Positions 1 to 8,027 of a stretch of 58,367 nt of DNA are shown one piece after another. This stretch comes from Youngiibacter fragilis 232.1 (GTDB lineage: Bacteria; Bacillota; Clostridia; Clostridiales; Clostridiaceae). How positions within the stretch are numbered: position 1 is the stretch's first letter; each line of letters starts with the position of its first letter. The notes under the pieces are model-generated. The model saw only the letters and a program-made list of their open reading frames with translations, searched no databases and had not been told where the DNA came from. Location: NCBI RefSeq assembly GCF_000495435.3, contig NZ_AXUN02000205.1:1-58367 (forward strand), read 5' to 3'. The translations under genes and the position numbers were made by a program.

Positions 1-217
1 CTTTCTCTTGTGTTGCAGAGTCGTCCGTCCCAATCCGGCCTTATATAAGATTTCTGTTCGTCGGCCCGAAAATTTGCCCGCCAGAACTCCTCGCCCTGAC
101 ATCCGGCTTCCTTCAGATTCCACCTCGCGATGGACACCCTTGACTTCGGCTAACGCTTCCTGCTACCGAGCGCGTAGTGGACTCTCACCACCAAGTTATC
201 GCCCATGCCGGGCGCAC
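1..217 (-). mobile_element. Group II intron, 5' part (domain I region), truncated by the window edge
   Basis: Read on the minus strand, the element begins at 217 with GTGCGCCCGGCATGGGC, which matches the GUGCG-type 5' end of bacterial group II introns. It continues with blocks I recognise from the 5' half of these ribozymes: a stretch containing GGGTGTCC, then GAGGTGGAATCTGAAGGAAGC (around 95-125 on the plus strand), and GACGAACAGAAATC (around 50-65). The catalytic 3' domains and any reverse transcriptase/maturase gene would lie to the left, outside the window. The roughly 99-residue plus-strand open frame over this stretch is an artefact of the ribozyme's antisense strand. A remnant lacking the rest of the intron cannot be excluded. 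Confidence 0.8.
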
Positions 218-222
218 AACAG

Positions 223-256
223 GGATCCATCTCCGGTTCATTTCGGGAATGGATCC
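223..256. repeat. Inverted repeat next to the intron 5' end
   Basis: Perfect 8-bp arms GGATCCAT (223-230) and ATGGATCC (249-256) enclose an 18-base centre that is itself partly self-complementary. It sits in the 5' exon, 5 bases from the intron boundary at 217. Some group II introns insert just after terminator-like hairpins, so this may be the target stem; that is inference. Confidence 0.5.
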
Positions 257-338
257 TTCACTTTTCTCCTTATAGGGATCCGCTTTCTTGCGAAAACATT
301 TTCATGAGGGTATGATTGAATGAGAGGAGGTGGATCTG

Positions 339-857
339 ATGAGAAAGGTGCTTGTGGTCGTTGACATGCAGAAGGACTTCATCGATGGTTCTCTCGGTAC
401 CAGCGAGGCAGTCGAGATAGTTCCAGTGGTTGTAAAGAAGATTTCCAACTGGGACGGAGACGTGGTCTTCACGAGGGATACCCATAGGGAAGAATACCTT
501 CAGACCAATGAGGGCGGTAACCTTCCTGTAATGCACTGCATTTCGGGAACGCCAGGCTGGGAGATAGACAAGACAGTGCTTGAGGCAGCGGATGGGGAGA
601 AGAGGATATACGACAAGGATACCTTCGGCTCCAAGGAGCTAGCCATGGACCTTATGAATGTGGGCGCTGACGTCATAGAGCTTGTGGGGCTTTGCACCGA
701 CATCTGCGTGATAAGCAATGCCCTGCTGATCAAGGCATTTCTTCCTGAGGCGAAGATACGGGTGGATGCCTCCTGCTGTGCCGGTGTTTCACCTGAAAGC
801 CACAGGAATGCCCTTGAAGCGATGAAGGTCTGCCAGGTTGAAATTTTAAACGAATAA
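339..857 (+). CDS. Nicotinamidase/isochorismatase-family cysteine hydrolase
   Basis: 172 residues from the ATG at 339, chosen because AGGAGG (325-330) sits 8 bases upstream; an in-frame GTG at 330 lies inside that site. The cysteine-hydrolase triad is visible: Asp9 in VVDMQKDF, Lys93 in YDKDTFGS and Cys123 in CTDICV. Asp47 and His49 (TRDTH) and His66 before GTPGWE resemble the metal ligands of nicotinamidases, so nicotinamide to nicotinate deamidation for NAD salvage is the most likely reaction. The length fits small Firmicute members of the family. Other isochorismatase-like amidases share the fold, so substrate is inferred. It probably forms a short unit with the pirin gene 20 bases downstream. 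Confidence 0.85.
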   Translation: MRKVLVVVDMQKDFIDGSLGTSEAVEIVPVVVKKISNWDGDVVFTRDTHREEYLQTNEGGNLPVMHCISGTPGWEIDKTVLEAADGEKRIYDKDTFGSKELAMDLMNVGADVIELVGLCTDICVISNALLIKAFLPEAKIRVDASCCAGVSPESHRNALEAMKVCQVEILNE

Positions 858-877
858 CACCTAAAGGGGGAAATGGT

Positions 878-1714
878 ATGGGATCAAGGAGCTTAACCAA
901 GACTGTAAGGGGTTCGGATGCTGTGGATGGAGCAGGCGTAAGGCTTGTAAGGGTTCTCGGACACGGGACCGTCACTGACTTCGACCCTTTCCTCATGCTG
1001 GATGCATTTGATTCAAGGGATCCTAAGGACTACGTCAAGGGATTCCCGTGGCATCCCCACAGAGGCATCGAGACAGTTACCTACCTAATCGAAGGCAGGA
1101 TCGAGCATGGTGACAGCCTTGGAAACAGCGGAACCATAGGAAATGGCGACTGCCAGTGGATGACCGCCGGGAGCGGGATAATACATCAGGAGATGCCGAA
1201 GGAAGCCGAGAGGATGCTTGGCCTTCAGCTGTGGCTGAACCTGCCTGCAAAGGACAAGATGACCGGGCCCAAGTACAGGGACATAACAGCCGCAATGGTT
1301 CCGAAGGTCGAGGAAGATGGGACTGCTGTAGCTGTAATCTCAGGGCACTTCAAGGGTGTAGAAGGAGCGATCCAGGGAGACTATGTGAAGACACTTATGC
1401 TCGACGCTGACATTAAACCGGGCGGCAGCCTCAAGGTAAAAGTACCACAGACCGATACGCTCTTCTTCTACGTTGTCAGAGGATCAGGGACAATGGAGGG
1501 TGGAGAAATATCTGCAAAGAGCGCAAACCTCACTTCAGAAGGTGAAGTGCTTGACCTTAATGCAGGAAGCGAAGGCCTGAGGGCGATACTGTTCTCGGGA
1601 GCTCCACTCAAGGAGCCTGTCGCATGGGGCGGTCCTATCGTAATGAATACAAGGGAAGAGCTCGACAAGGCATTTTCAGAGCTTCGGGACGGTTCGTTCA
1701 TTCGCCACAGATAG
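878..1714 (+). CDS. Pirin family protein
   Basis: 278 residues, bicupin fold. The N-terminal cupin carries the pirin metal site: His59 and His61 in FPWHPHRG, and His103 and Glu105 in IIHQEMP, matching the spacing of known pirins. Family members bind iron; some are quercetin 2,3-dioxygenases and others act as redox-sensing regulators, so the exact role is not set by sequence. An AGGGGG-like ribosome binding site precedes the ATG. It follows the cysteine hydrolase by 20 bases, with no terminator between them, and is closed by a hairpin at 1725-1750. Confidence 0.9.
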   Translation: MGSRSLTKTVRGSDAVDGAGVRLVRVLGHGTVTDFDPFLMLDAFDSRDPKDYVKGFPWHPHRGIETVTYLIEGRIEHGDSLGNSGTIGNGDCQWMTAGSGIIHQEMPKEAERMLGLQLWLNLPAKDKMTGPKYRDITAAMVPKVEEDGTAVAVISGHFKGVEGAIQGDYVKTLMLDADIKPGGSLKVKVPQTDTLFFYVVRGSGTMEGGEISAKSANLTSEGEVLDLNAGSEGLRAILFSGAPLKEPVAWGGPIVMNTREELDKAFSELRDGSFIRHR

Positions 1715-1724
1715 TAAAAATCAG

Positions 1725-1750
1725 AGAAGGCTTCTAAGCCTTCTTTTTTT
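1725..1750 (+). terminator. Rho-independent terminator after pirin gene
   Basis: Stem AGAAGGC (1725-1731) pairs with GCCTTCT (1738-1744) and runs directly into seven Ts (1744-1750). It ends the hydrolase-pirin unit. Confidence 0.85.
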
Positions 1751-1850
1751 GCCTTGGTTTTGCGGTACATTGGAGGCTCTTTTTCGGGGATTATATCTGC
1801 CTTGAGGTTTAATATTTAGACATCAGAAGAAACAAGGCAGGTGTACACAG

Positions 1851-2942
1851 ATGGAAACAAGGAGACGCATAGTGGTCCTGATACCGGCTTACAAGCCCGG
1901 AGAAGCCTTAGTCAGGCTCTGCAGGCAGCTGGTCAGCATGGGGTTCATGGTGGTAGTCATAAATGACGGCAGCGGCATAGAGTACAATTATTACTTCAGC
2001 ATGCTCCCTACAGAGGCTCTGGTCCTTAATCACACGGTCAACAGGGGAAAGGGCAGGGCGCTGAAGACGGGACTCGAATACATACACAGGCATTTCCCGA
2101 GCATAGTGGGAGTTGTGACTGCAGATGCTGACGGACAGCACCTTCTCCAGGATATCATGAAGGTAGCTGACGAGCTGGAAAGGAACGACGGCAGCCTGAT
2201 ACTCGGCAGCAGGAGATTTGATGGCAAGGTACCCTTGAGGAGCAGGCTGGGTAACCTTCTGACAAGATGGATATTCGCCGCATCATCAGGAAAGATGGTC
2301 ACGGACACCCAGACAGGCCTTAGGGCGATACCCTACAGGATGATGCCGGAAATGGTTGGGATCGGAGGTGACAGGTATGAGTACGAGATGAACGTGCTCC
2401 TATCGGCTGCCAGGGGGAAGACAGACATAAGGGAGGTCCCGATAAGGACTGTCTATATCAGGGGAAACGAATCCTCACACTTCAGGGCGGTCAGGGATTC
2501 ACTTATGATCTATGGGAGGATTCTTAAGTTCGGACTTTCATCCCTGGCATCCTTCGCCCTTGACTTCACGCTTCTTCTTATCCTCAAGCAGCTCACTTCC
2601 TCGCTTGAGCCATCTCTGTCACTCCTTGTCAGCGTTGCAGGCGCAAGGGCTGCAAGCTCGGTGTTCAACTTCACGCTGAACAAGAGGCTTGTGTTTGAGA
2701 GCAAAGGAAGCGCCGCTCCTGAGGCAGTAAAGTATTTCACTTTGGCAGGAGGGATGTTGGCAGCGAATTACGGGCTTCTGTACGTTATGAACATAGCCCT
2801 TGGAATCAACCTGGTTGCTGCCAAGGTGGTGACGGAGCTTGTCCTGTATGCTGTCAGCTACAGGATTCAAAGGAACCTGGTGTTCAGGGAGGAACGGCAT
2901 TCAAACAAAATGGAAACGACGATCACAGGGAGGATTAGATAG
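1851..2942 (+). CDS. Family 2 glycosyltransferase fused to a GtrA-like membrane domain
   Basis: 363 residues. The first ~215 form a GT2 (polyprenyl-phosphate sugar synthase type) domain: IPAYKP (11-16), VINDGSG (36-42), NRGKGRA (64-70) and the metal/nucleotide motif DADGQ (92-96). Residues ~222-345 are hydrophobic with about four membrane segments and look like GtrA, a flippase-like partner for lipid-linked sugars; the two are often separate genes but fusions are common in Firmicutes. The likely job is to charge undecaprenyl phosphate with a sugar and present it across the membrane for wall or exopolysaccharide decoration. The stop TAG is followed immediately by the ATG of the phosphodiester glycosidase, so the two are probably coupled. 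Acceptor and sugar are unknown. Confidence 0.88.
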   Translation: METRRRIVVLIPAYKPGEALVRLCRQLVSMGFMVVVINDGSGIEYNYYFSMLPTEALVLNHTVNRGKGRALKTGLEYIHRHFPSIVGVVTADADGQHLLQDIMKVADELERNDGSLILGSRRFDGKVPLRSRLGNLLTRWIFAASSGKMVTDTQTGLRAIPYRMMPEMVGIGGDRYEYEMNVLLSAARGKTDIREVPIRTVYIRGNESSHFRAVRDSLMIYGRILKFGLSSLASFALDFTLLLILKQLTSSLEPSLSLLVSVAGARAASSVFNFTLNKRLVFESKGSAAPEAVKYFTLAGGMLAANYGLLYVMNIALGINLVAAKVVTELVLYAVSYRIQRNLVFREERHSNKMETTITGRIR

Positions 2943-3899
2943 ATGAGAAAGAAAAGACATCCGGCGATGATGATACTATTAGACATTCTGGCAGTCGCGG
3001 TCATAGTAGGAGGTATAGCCGCCTACAGGCTGCTCATACCTGAAACCTATGTGGCGAACGCGTCAGGGACTGAAGCTGCTCCTGCTTCAGTCACGTCAGG
3101 GAGCGCAGCAGGAGCAGCTGCAGGTACAACAACCGGAACCTCAGACTGGGGAGCTTCATTCCCTGACAAATTCACTGACGGAGATGTAATCGAGACAGAT
3201 TCCACTTACATGAGCGAAAATGTCAATGTGACCATGACAATGGTCCAGGAAGACGGGATTACCTACTACGTGCAGGACATATACGTAAGGAGCATCGAGA
3301 ACCTTAAGACGGCATTCGCCGAGGATACCTATGGCAAGGCCGTCACTGACTGGGTGCTGGACATGGCAATTGAGAATGATGCAGTAACAGCAATTAACGG
3401 AGACTACTACGGTGTTGAAAGCGGAGGAGTTGTCATAAGGAATGGCGTCCTTTACAGGGATGATGCCAATGCTGATGTGCTGGTCCTTTATTACGACGGT
3501 ACGATGAAGGCCTTCCCGGCTTCTGAGTTCGATGCTGACCTTGAGATGGCAAACGGTGCGTATCAGGCATGGAACTTCGGTCCTGTGCTTGTCGAAGACG
3601 GAACTGCACTAACAAGCTTCTCAAGCAGGATAAGCTCAGCCAATCCAAGGACCGCCATCGGTTATGTGGAGCCCGGACATTACGTGTTCATTACAGTCGA
3701 CGGGAGACAGGCAGGCTATTCCAGCGGAATGACGCTCAAGCAGCTGGCTGAAACAATGGAGGCTTTAGGGTGCCAGGTTGCATACAACCTTGATGGCGGC
3801 CAGACTTCGACAATGACCTTCGGTGACGAGATAGCAAACCAGCCCTACAAGGGCGGCAGGCTCACCAGCGACATAATATTCATAACGGACGGTGAGTGA
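2943..3899 (+). CDS. Phosphodiester glycosidase (NAGPA-domain) family protein, membrane anchored
   Basis: 318 residues. An uncleaved signal anchor lies at about residues 8-29, followed by a Ser/Thr/Ala/Gly-rich linker (to ~75) and an exported NAGPA-type domain. Family blocks seen are AINGDYYG with the following GGVVIRNG, RTAIGY, FITVDGRQ, and the C-terminal YNLDGGQTSTM. The eukaryotic homologue removes GlcNAc from a phosphodiester; bacterial members are linked to exopolysaccharide or wall-glycan processing. The start abuts the preceding glycosyltransferase-GtrA stop, with GGGAGG just upstream inside that gene, supporting a shared glycan pathway. The substrate is not known. Confidence 0.85.
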   Translation: MRKKRHPAMMILLDILAVAVIVGGIAAYRLLIPETYVANASGTEAAPASVTSGSAAGAAAGTTTGTSDWGASFPDKFTDGDVIETDSTYMSENVNVTMTMVQEDGITYYVQDIYVRSIENLKTAFAEDTYGKAVTDWVLDMAIENDAVTAINGDYYGVESGGVVIRNGVLYRDDANADVLVLYYDGTMKAFPASEFDADLEMANGAYQAWNFGPVLVEDGTALTSFSSRISSANPRTAIGYVEPGHYVFITVDGRQAGYSSGMTLKQLAETMEALGCQVAYNLDGGQTSTMTFGDEIANQPYKGGRLTSDIIFITDGE

Positions 3900-3902
3900 C
3901 GA

Positions 3903-4103
3903 ATGGACAAGATTAAAAGAATTACAGCGCATGCAGGAATCATCCTGTCGGGAATGATCCTTGTCTTCTATATCATAGACCTCTTCAACGCGAAGAGCCT
4001 GTTCATGGACAGCGCAGCATCACAGGGAGCTGCAATTCTGCTGAGCGTTGTCTCAATATCAATGTCAGCCATGATCCTCAATATGACAAGACAGAAGGAG
4101 TGA
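3903..4103 (+). CDS. Small two-helix membrane protein, unknown
   Basis: 66 residues beginning 3 bases after the phosphodiester glycosidase stop. Two hydrophobic stretches (about residues 12-27 and 43-60) flank a short polar loop, and the termini carry Lys/Arg, as expected for a hairpin membrane protein. I do not recognise the family. Tight spacing places it in the same transcript as the GT2-GtrA and NAGPA genes, so an accessory role in that membrane glycan pathway is plausible but unproven. A weak SD-like GGTGAG lies 5-10 bases upstream. Confidence 0.6.
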   Translation: MDKIKRITAHAGIILSGMILVFYIIDLFNAKSLFMDSAASQGAAILLSVVSISMSAMILNMTRQKE

Positions 4104-4111
4104 AAGAAGAT

Positions 4112-4135
4112 GGTGCCTGAAGCAAGTAAGGCACC
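4112..4135 (+). terminator. Possible weak terminator hairpin
   Basis: GGTGCCT (4112-4118) and AGGCACC (4129-4135) are perfect 7-bp arms 8 bases after the small membrane protein gene. Only a short T-poor tail follows, so termination may be inefficient. Confidence 0.45.
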
Positions 4136-4228
4136 CTTAATGCATTGCACTTAGGATTCGTTAATGTTCCAATACCCTCTTGAATTATCTGATTGTTTGA
4201 CCGTTTTATACTTTCAACCTCCCAATAA

Positions 4229-4257
4229 TTGACGAAAAACAAAAAACGCATTATCAT
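4229..4257 (+). promoter_or_regulatory. Promoter of the tRNA-Thr gene
   Basis: TTGACG (4229-4234), a 17-base A-rich spacer and TATCAT (4252-4257). A start near 4264 would give a leader of about 40 bases ahead of the tRNA. Confidence 0.7.
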
Positions 4258-4302
4258 AGTAAAGGTAGCTGGTGACTCGCTTCTGTGTCACAGGTGCTAT
4301 AT

Positions 4303-4378
4303 GCTGGGGTAGCTCAGCTGGCAGAGCAGCTGATTCGTAATCAGCAGGTCGAGGGTTCGAGTCCCTTCCTCAGCTCCA
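4303..4378 (+). tRNA. tRNA-Thr (anticodon CGT)
   Basis: 76 bases folding as a complete cloverleaf. The acceptor stem GCTGGGG pairs with CCTCAGC (one G-T). The anticodon stem GCTGA/TCAGC encloses loop TTCGTAA with anticodon CGT, reading ACG. The T arm has TTCGAGT. The 3' CCA is encoded (4376-4378). The flanking promoter and terminator make it a monocistronic unit. Confidence 0.97.
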
Positions 4379-4389
4379 TGTCATTTAAA

Positions 4390-4418
4390 ACGAGCAGCAT
4401 TTTTTGCTGCTCGTTTTT
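4390..4418 (+). terminator. Terminator of the tRNA-Thr gene
   Basis: Ten-base arms ACGAGCAGCA (4390-4399) and TGCTGCTCGT (4405-4414) with a five-T loop and a following T run to 4418. Confidence 0.9.
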
Positions 4419-4585
4419 ATCATTGTTTAATAATTTATTTGTCCTGACTCAGGATCTAAATCATGAAACAATTTATAGTATAATTTTGATATGGGATAAT
4501 ATTCTTTAAAAACTCAGATTTGCTTCATGAATCACTACATTATCCAAGCTCATCAAGATTTCAAAAAACGGTCCGGGAGGATGCC

Positions 4586-5356
4586 ATGATAAAGGTTGAA
4601 AACACACCAAGCTATACAGGCGTAAAGATAAGTGGAGACTATAACGACCTTTACAGTCTTGTAGAGGCGCTGCATGAGATTTGTGACATCGGAGATGACA
4701 GGAGACTTACGAATTACAGATGTATCACAACGAGGGTCCTGGGATTATGCTATGATATAAGACACGCGTTCCAGGGCGACAGGGAAGTCGAACTGGTAGA
4801 TAATGGCATGGATGAAGACAAGATGAAATGGCATAACATGGTTGTACCTAAGGTCAATGTCTGCTATTCCTGCAATAGCCTTTATCCTGAAATGTTCTAT
4901 ATCATGATTGCACTTAACAGCCTGGTTGAGCTTAGGATCAGGAATTTGACCAAAACGGGATATATATTCAATGAGGCATTTGACAGAAAGGTGATCTGGG
5001 ACAAGAGTATAGCAAATGTCAGAATGCTTCAGGCAGCATTCACTGAGTGCATCAAAGGGACGATTACTCAAATGTCATACGCAAGATGGCTGAATTTCAT
5101 GAACAGGAAGTACTCGTACATTACTTCGCTTTCAACACAGTACCTGGACCTGTTGAATACTGAATATGTATCATTGACAAAAGAGAAGCGCATTAAGAAC
5201 ATAAGTGCATTTGCAAAAAGGATCGCTGAATTTGAGAATGACAGTGACCATCAGAAAATAAAAAATGAGGTCTGGGAAGCTGCCAGACAATACGGATGCC
5301 CTCCTGATGAAATAGTGATCAGGGGAATTGACTATCCTGACGAAATCGTGTGGTAA
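4586..5356 (+). CDS. Conserved hypothetical protein (possibly DUF6904-like)
   Basis: 256 residues from the ATG at 4586, chosen because GGGAGG (4575-4580) lies 5 bases upstream; the open frame extends 22 codons further without a good site. The protein is soluble and rich in charged and aromatic residues. It has a distinctive block RVLGLCYDIRHAFQGDRE (about residues 51-70), followed by DNGMDEDKMKWH. I associate that block with an uncharacterised Firmicute family, perhaps DUF6904, but could not check. It has no signal peptide, membrane segment or recognisable catalytic motif. It lies 41 bases before the DnaQ-like exonuclease gene and probably shares its transcript. Function unknown. Confidence 0.75.
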   Translation: MIKVENTPSYTGVKISGDYNDLYSLVEALHEICDIGDDRRLTNYRCITTRVLGLCYDIRHAFQGDREVELVDNGMDEDKMKWHNMVVPKVNVCYSCNSLYPEMFYIMIALNSLVELRIRNLTKTGYIFNEAFDRKVIWDKSIANVRMLQAAFTECIKGTITQMSYARWLNFMNRKYSYITSLSTQYLDLLNTEYVSLTKEKRIKNISAFAKRIAEFENDSDHQKIKNEVWEAARQYGCPPDEIVIRGIDYPDEIVW

Positions 5357-5397
5357 TGACATGAACCATTTCTGTCTGTCATAAATGAGGAGATCAT

Positions 5398-5955
5398 ATG
5401 GAAACCAGAATAATTAAGGAATATACAGTTATAGATGTGGAGACACCAAATGCCAAGAATGATTCGATCTGTTCAATTGCCCTGCTGAGGGTTAAGGAAG
5501 GTAAGGTGGTCTCGAAGGAATACCATCTGGTGGACCCGGAGGATTACTTCGACCAGTTCAATGTGAGGCTCCACGGTATCTCGAAGACTATGGTAAAGGG
5601 AAGTCCGAGCTTTTCTGAGCTTTGGAGAAGGATCGGGCACCATTTCAATGATGGGATAATAGTTGCGCACAATGCCACCTTCGACCTTAATGTACTGGCC
5701 AAGTCACTTAGAAGGAGCAATCTAGATGTTCCGGATTTCAGATATGTATGCACCTACAGGCTCTCAAAGGCTGTGAACATGGGGCTCAGGCGACATGGTC
5801 TGAGCTATGTCTGCGAGTATTACGGGATAGGACTTGAAGACCACCACAATGCCCTTTGCGATGCTGTTGCATGTCAGGAGGTCTTCGCAAGGATAAACAG
5901 GTCAAGGCCTGTGACATATGCTGACATTTCAGTGTCCAGCTTCAGCAGGGGATGA
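5398..5955 (+). CDS. DnaQ-like 3'-5' exonuclease (DEDDh family)
   Basis: 185 residues, a stand-alone exonuclease domain. The DEDDh residues are visible: Asp and Glu in VIDVET (about 12-17), Asp in AHNATFDLNVL, and His with Asp in HHNALCDA near residue 155. Relatives include DNA polymerase III epsilon and RNase T-type trimming enzymes, so the substrate could be DNA or RNA ends. It lacks helicase or polymerase domains. AGGAG sits 7 bases before the ATG. The preceding unknown gene is close enough to be co-transcribed. Confidence 0.88.
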   Translation: METRIIKEYTVIDVETPNAKNDSICSIALLRVKEGKVVSKEYHLVDPEDYFDQFNVRLHGISKTMVKGSPSFSELWRRIGHHFNDGIIVAHNATFDLNVLAKSLRRSNLDVPDFRYVCTYRLSKAVNMGLRRHGLSYVCEYYGIGLEDHHNALCDAVACQEVFARINRSRPVTYADISVSSFSRG

Positions 5956-6053
5956 GTGATTACCCGATCTCAATTATTTTGTCTATAGCAAATATTAATA
6001 CCCGAAGTTTGATAAAATGAAGGTAATAGGCAACAAGGACTGGAGGGCTTGGG

Positions 6054-7067
6054 ATGGAAAGCACTGTGAAGGCAGTCAATGGCTGCATCTTTGAGATAAT
6101 GGACTACAGGTCTGATGGATTCAGCGAATACTGGATCGAAGACAAGGATGGAGTTGACTTTGAAGTACTTAAGAACATACCTGAGAGTACCACAAGATGG
6201 ATAAACATTGACGGAGGCTGTCCTCAGTCGACCCTGGAATGCCTCAGCAAGACCTTCAGGATACACCCGCTTGTCACTGAGGACATCGCCAACAATGTCC
6301 AGAGGGCAAAGATCGAGGACTACGACGATTACCTGTATATAGTCTCAAAGATGATCTACTATATGGAGGACGAGCTCATCATAGAGCACATCAGCTTCAT
6401 TCTCGGGTGGAACTATGTTATTTCCTTCGGTGAGCTGAAGGGTGATGTGTTCACAAGTATCCGTGACAGGATAAGGAACCAGAATACCCTAATCAGGAAA
6501 TCAGGAGCTGACTACCTGATGTATTCGCTTCTCGATGCCATAGTGGATGGTTATTTCGAGGTCCTCGAGGTGCTTGGCGAGAGGATTGACAAGGTCGAGG
6601 AGGATGTGCTCCAGGTCTCATCCACCGAAACGCTTCATGAGATAAGGGAAGTCAAGAACAGTCTAATGTACATACACAAATACATCTGGCCGCTGCGTGA
6701 GGTGACATCCTGGATGGGAAAGGATTCCACCGAACTTATAAGGCCAGCCACCGAGCTCTACATACGAGATGTCTACGACCACATCATTCAGATCATCGAT
6801 ACCACGGAGACCTACAGGGAGCTCCTTGCAGGACTTATAGACCTTAACCTTTCAAGCGTAAGCTTCAGGCTTAACGAGGTCATGAAGGTACTGACAATAA
6901 TCTCGACGCTGTTCATACCCCTGACCTTCATTGCAGGGGTTTATGGGATGAACTTCAGGTACATGCCTGAAATAGACTGGAAATACGGTTATTATGCTAC
7001 CTGGGTCATTATGGTGGTCATTGCGGTTTCAATGATCATATTCTTCAAGAAGAAGAAATGGTTCTGA
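6054..7067 (+). CDS. corA: CorA family magnesium/cobalt transporter
   Basis: 337 residues with the family layout: a soluble N-terminal domain, a long helical region, and two C-terminal membrane segments. The signature YGMN (Gly-Met-Asn at 298-300) ends the first membrane helix and is followed by an acidic loop (MPEIDW). The C terminus is basic (KKKKWF). The protein should form a pentameric divalent-cation channel for Mg2+ uptake. GGAGGG lies just upstream of the ATG. It is followed 28 bases later by a Cof-type phosphatase gene. Confidence 0.95.
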   Translation: MESTVKAVNGCIFEIMDYRSDGFSEYWIEDKDGVDFEVLKNIPESTTRWINIDGGCPQSTLECLSKTFRIHPLVTEDIANNVQRAKIEDYDDYLYIVSKMIYYMEDELIIEHISFILGWNYVISFGELKGDVFTSIRDRIRNQNTLIRKSGADYLMYSLLDAIVDGYFEVLEVLGERIDKVEEDVLQVSSTETLHEIREVKNSLMYIHKYIWPLREVTSWMGKDSTELIRPATELYIRDVYDHIIQIIDTTETYRELLAGLIDLNLSSVSFRLNEVMKVLTIISTLFIPLTFIAGVYGMNFRYMPEIDWKYGYYATWVIMVVIAVSMIIFFKKKKWF

Positions 7068-7095
7068 CCTGCTTTTAGTATCGGAGGTGAGGAAT

Positions 7096-7923
7096 ATGAC
7101 CAGACACCTGATTTGTTCGGACCTTGACGGAACGCTTCTGACGAGCTTCAAAAGGATCTCAGATTTCAATATCCGCGTAATACGTGCCCTACAGGGCGAA
7201 GGTCATGTCTTCAGTGTATGTACAGGAAGGCAGATACGTTCTGCCGCCTATTATGCGTCCCTTATAGGACCGGATGCGGATGTCATTGCTTCAGGCGGCA
7301 ATCTCATAATGACCGGGGGTAAGCTCATCCACAGGACTTTTCAGGACGAGAGGCAACTTGAGCTCGTCTATGATGTCGCCGAAAGTTACGGGCTCATCGC
7401 AGGCTTCCATGGAATTGACGCACTGTACCTTACTAAGTCTTTCCAGTCTTCAGTTGTAAGCGCTGCTTCCAGCCTGGTTCTCCCCAGGGATGTAGAGAGA
7501 AGGATCACGCTTCAGGACAAGCATGAGTTCCTTCTGCACTCTGATGAATATGTGCTCTCTACGCTTATGGGAATGGACCAGTCGAAGCTCCAGTCGGCAA
7601 GGGATGAGCTGGAGAAAATCGGCGGACTGAACATAGTATCCCCCTTCACAGGGGCCCTTGACATCTCCACCAGGGAATTTGACAAGGGGACCGCCATCAG
7701 GATGCTTGCTGACCATCACGGGATATCCCTGGCTGACGTCATTTCATTCGGCGACGGGGAAAATGACCTTTCAATGGCTGATTCCTCAGGAACGCTCATA
7801 GCCATGGGCAATGCGAAGGATTCGTTGAGGAGCCTTGCAGATTCTGTGGCAGAAACGAACGATCGGGACGGAGTAGGAAAAAAGCTCCTTGAAATATTCG
7901 AAATCGATGAGGCTTCCCTTTAG
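7096..7923 (+). CDS. Cof-type HAD-superfamily phosphatase
   Basis: 275 residues from the ATG at 7096, set by GGAGGTGAGG directly upstream; the in-frame GTG at 7087 falls within that site. HAD motif I is CSDLDGTLL (nucleophile Asp9, acid Asp11) and motif IV is GDGENDLSM near residue 218, with the C2-type cap between them. Members of this IIB group dephosphorylate sugar phosphates, flavin or pyridoxal phosphate, so the substrate cannot be named. The stop codon lies in the loop of the terminator hairpin that closes the gene. Probably co-transcribed with corA. Confidence 0.9.
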   Translation: MTRHLICSDLDGTLLTSFKRISDFNIRVIRALQGEGHVFSVCTGRQIRSAAYYASLIGPDADVIASGGNLIMTGGKLIHRTFQDERQLELVYDVAESYGLIAGFHGIDALYLTKSFQSSVVSAASSLVLPRDVERRITLQDKHEFLLHSDEYVLSTLMGMDQSKLQSARDELEKIGGLNIVSPFTGALDISTREFDKGTAIRMLADHHGISLADVISFGDGENDLSMADSSGTLIAMGNAKDSLRSLADSVAETNDRDGVGKKLLEIFEIDEASL

Positions 7924-7936
7924 GGGGGCCTTTTTT
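7910..7936 (+). terminator. Terminator overlapping the phosphatase stop codon
   Basis: AGGCTTCCC (7910-7918) pairs with GGGGGGCCT (7923-7931), including two G-T pairs, with six Ts at 7931-7936. The gene's TAG (7921-7923) spans the loop and the first stem base. Confidence 0.8.
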
Positions 7937-8027
7937 GTCAAACAAAGTTTAGAGATATGTAACAGAAATAAAATATGGAAAAGATATAATGAACAGAGAG
8001 GGTATTGTTTATCGATAGGAGGAAGAC

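Noticed and set aside
8-307. A 99-residue plus-strand open frame at the left edge
   Set aside because: It is the antisense of the group II intron 5' region. Similar frames are common false calls over such introns.
4285-4509. A 74-residue open frame spanning the tRNA
   Set aside because: It runs through tRNA-Thr and its terminator, with no ribosome site.
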